A DNA stretch of 64,000 nucleotides, from positions 248,001-312,000 of the forward strand of contig PKTN01000005.1 of the NCBI GenBank assembly GCA_002869185.1, in the 5' to 3' direction. The number at the start of each line of letters is the position of its first letter. Within the stretch, counting starts at the first letter, position 1. This DNA comes from Denitrovibrio sp. GTDB taxonomy: Bacteria > Chrysiogenota > Deferribacteres > Deferribacterales > Geovibrionaceae. Under the pieces are notes generated by a model, which made no database searches, was not told where the DNA came from, and saw nothing but the letters and a program-made list of their open reading frames with translations. Made by a program: the position numbers and the translations under genes. This document shows, one piece after another, positions 62,401 through 64,000 of the stretch.

Positions 62401-62493
62401 AAGGCGATGGGTTGCAATATCGTTCAGGGATACTACTTTGGCAAACCTCTTCCAATAGAACATTTTAGGCAATTCCTTAAAGATTGGGAATAA
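59407..62493 (+). pseudogene. LuxQ-like periplasmic sensor + PAS-PAS-GGDEF-EAL cyclic-di-GMP protein; in-frame TAA (59917-59919) in the sensor region
   Basis: (I)KILKKISNPHGLRLYSFF TM; DVFFFQSANGKYVF; SEVTGELIGYFYAGILINN; PAS; RFGGDEFSIL; EALLRWNNPELG; DDFGTGYSSIGYLK; VAEGAE; frame intact across stop. Confidence 0.85.
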
Positions 62494-62559
62494 TCATATC
62501 TTGCAGATTTGTCTTATCAAGGCTATTCTTCCGTCTTAGAATTTAATGAGGGTACAATT

Positions 62560-63330
62560 TTGGCGATCGGAATTTTTGACTCAGGAGTAGGTGGACTTAC
62601 AGTTTATCAAAAGATTGCAGACCACTTCCCTAATCTTGACATACACTACCTCGGAGACACAGCGAGAGTTCCATACGGCAGCAGATCGAAAGAGACTGTA
62701 ATCAACTATAGCCTTCAATGTGCTGGTTTCTTAATTGAAAACTTTGATATAGATACGATTGTTGTTGCCTGTAATACTGCTTCATCTTATGCAATTGACC
62801 AGATCAAAGAGAAATATGGAGTTAACGTTATTGGGGTTGTGGAGCCTGGAGCAAAACTGGCTATTCAGACTACCTCTAATAACAGTATAGGCGTAATAGG
62901 TACCAGAGCTACTGTAAGAAGTGAATCATACGTAACAGCATTAAAAAACATATATAATGAAATAACTGTTGAGCAGGTTGCTTGCCCCTTATTCGTTCCA
63001 ATCGTTGAAGAGATGCTTGTTGATACCGACATTGCAAAACAGGTAGTTAAGCACTATATAGACGGGCTATCGGCAACAGGCATAGACACACTAATATTAG
63101 GGTGCACTCATTATCCTCTTCTGAAAGAGACAATATCTAAAAGTTATCCAAATCTCAAAATCGTCGACTCGTCAGAGGCGATAATCGAATGTATAAATAA
63201 ATTAAACATAGATACCAACCAAAATGGAGTTAGAGAAATTTACCTAACAGATGAGTCACCTGCATTCGAAACACTTAAAAATGTTCTTGCTGGTGGTCTA
63301 ACATCAAAGAAAGCCATACTCTCTTGTTAA
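62560..63330 (+). CDS. murI: glutamate racemase
   Basis: TTG start: AIGIFDSGVGGLTVYQKI, YLGDTARVPYGSRSKE, VVACNTASSYA, LGCTHYPLL. Confidence 0.95.
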   Translation: MAIGIFDSGVGGLTVYQKIADHFPNLDIHYLGDTARVPYGSRSKETVINYSLQCAGFLIENFDIDTIVVACNTASSYAIDQIKEKYGVNVIGVVEPGAKLAIQTTSNNSIGVIGTRATVRSESYVTALKNIYNEITVEQVACPLFVPIVEEMLVDTDIAKQVVKHYIDGLSATGIDTLILGCTHYPLLKETISKSYPNLKIVDSSEAIIECINKLNIDTNQNGVREIYLTDESPAFETLKNVLAGGLTSKKAILSC

Positions 63331-64000
63331 ATATACTCCGCACAAAGCTCACCTAGCTTCTTAATAGCTCCCTCTATACGCGCATCCACAGGGTACCCAC
63401 AATTTAATCTCATACAGTTATTGTATTTATCTTGGGTCGTAAATATAGACCCTGGTGAAAATGATATCTTATTGGCCAAAGCTTTTCCAAGTAGGCTATA
63501 TGTATCAACCTGCTCAGGCAACTCAATCCACAGTACAAATCCACCCATAGGTGTTGAAACTTTGGTACCTTCTGGAAAATATTTTAAAACCTTAAGCGTA
63601 TAATTAGTAACTTGGTTCTTTATGGCGTTATTAAGCTTTCGAAGATGTCTAGGATATTTTCCTGATGCTAAGTAGTGTGCGATGGTTAGCTGAGAGACCT
63701 CATTTGAACCTAGCGAGCATGCCATTTTTTGCTTAATTATTTTATCATAATATCTACCCGGCTCGACCCAGCCTATACGAACACCAGATGAAAGTGTTTT
63801 CGAAAAAGATGATACATGGATGACATTTCCATCTTTGTCATATTTCTTGAGATTACTACCCCGCTTGCCATTAAATGCAAAATCACCATTTATGTCATCT
63901 TCTATTATTGGCACGTTAAACTTACTGCAAATCTCGACGATCTCCTTCTTTACATCTTCTGGGTAGCTATGCCCTAGAGGATTTACAAAATTTGGCTGAG
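63327..64000 (-). CDS. PLP-dependent aminotransferase (MocR/GntR or class I/II type), truncated by window end
   Basis: QPNFVNPLGHSYPEDVKKEIVEICSKFNVPIIEDDINGDFAFNGKR...VSSFSKTLSSGVRIGWV (PLP lysine); open to window edge. Confidence 0.85.
   Translation of the reverse strand, partial: QPNFVNPLGHSYPEDVKKEIVEICSKFNVPIIEDDINGDFAFNGKRGSNLKKYDKDGNVIHVSSFSKTLSSGVRIGWVEPGRYYDKIIKQKMACSLGSNEVSQLTIAHYLASGKYPRHLRKLNNAIKNQVTNYTLKVLKYFPEGTKVSTPMGGFVLWIELPEQVDTYSLLGKALANKISFSPGSIFTTQDKYNNCMRLNCGYPVDARIEGAIKKLGELCAEYI

Overview
This 64 kb window looks like mostly core chromosome from an AT-leaning Gram-negative bacterium. The gene set and style suggest a Deferribacterota-like organism, but that is inference. 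Housekeeping blocks: aroF-tyrA-aroA-cmk-ispH-rpsA; tkt-rlmB-rlmH-gpmI-comF-gap-pgk; hemB-hemD-hemC-hemA-ccsA-like; fabI-radA-ruvB; ackA-pta; murI. I found no rRNA, tRNA, CRISPR array or transposase. Main observations: (1) 58.3-62.5 kb: a LuxP-type autoinducer-2 binding protein that keeps the AI-2 contact residues I recall from Vibrio LuxP. It lies immediately upstream of a membrane protein with a LuxQ-like periplasmic sensor region and a PAS-GGDEF-EAL output, i.e. a candidate 'LuxP -> c-di-GMP' circuit. (2) 11.25-12.42 kb: two related non-coding repeat elements with homologous 5' hairpin regions, a shared 3' CCGCAGCCAT end, and enclosed arrays; the second contains tandem ~35-bp units. Their inner terminal inverted repeats differ by one compensatory base pair. 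(3) At least five genes are interrupted by a single in-frame stop with the frame intact on both sides: cmk, glycerate kinase, SRPBCC-SDR epimerase, GGDEF-EAL, and an MCP remnant. (4) Several genes appear to start at AUU or AUC behind good Shine-Dalgarno sequences; hemB is the clearest. (5) A RES/Xre-type toxin-antitoxin pair has a palindromic operator candidate. All calls come from reading the sequence and from family knowledge; no searches were run.
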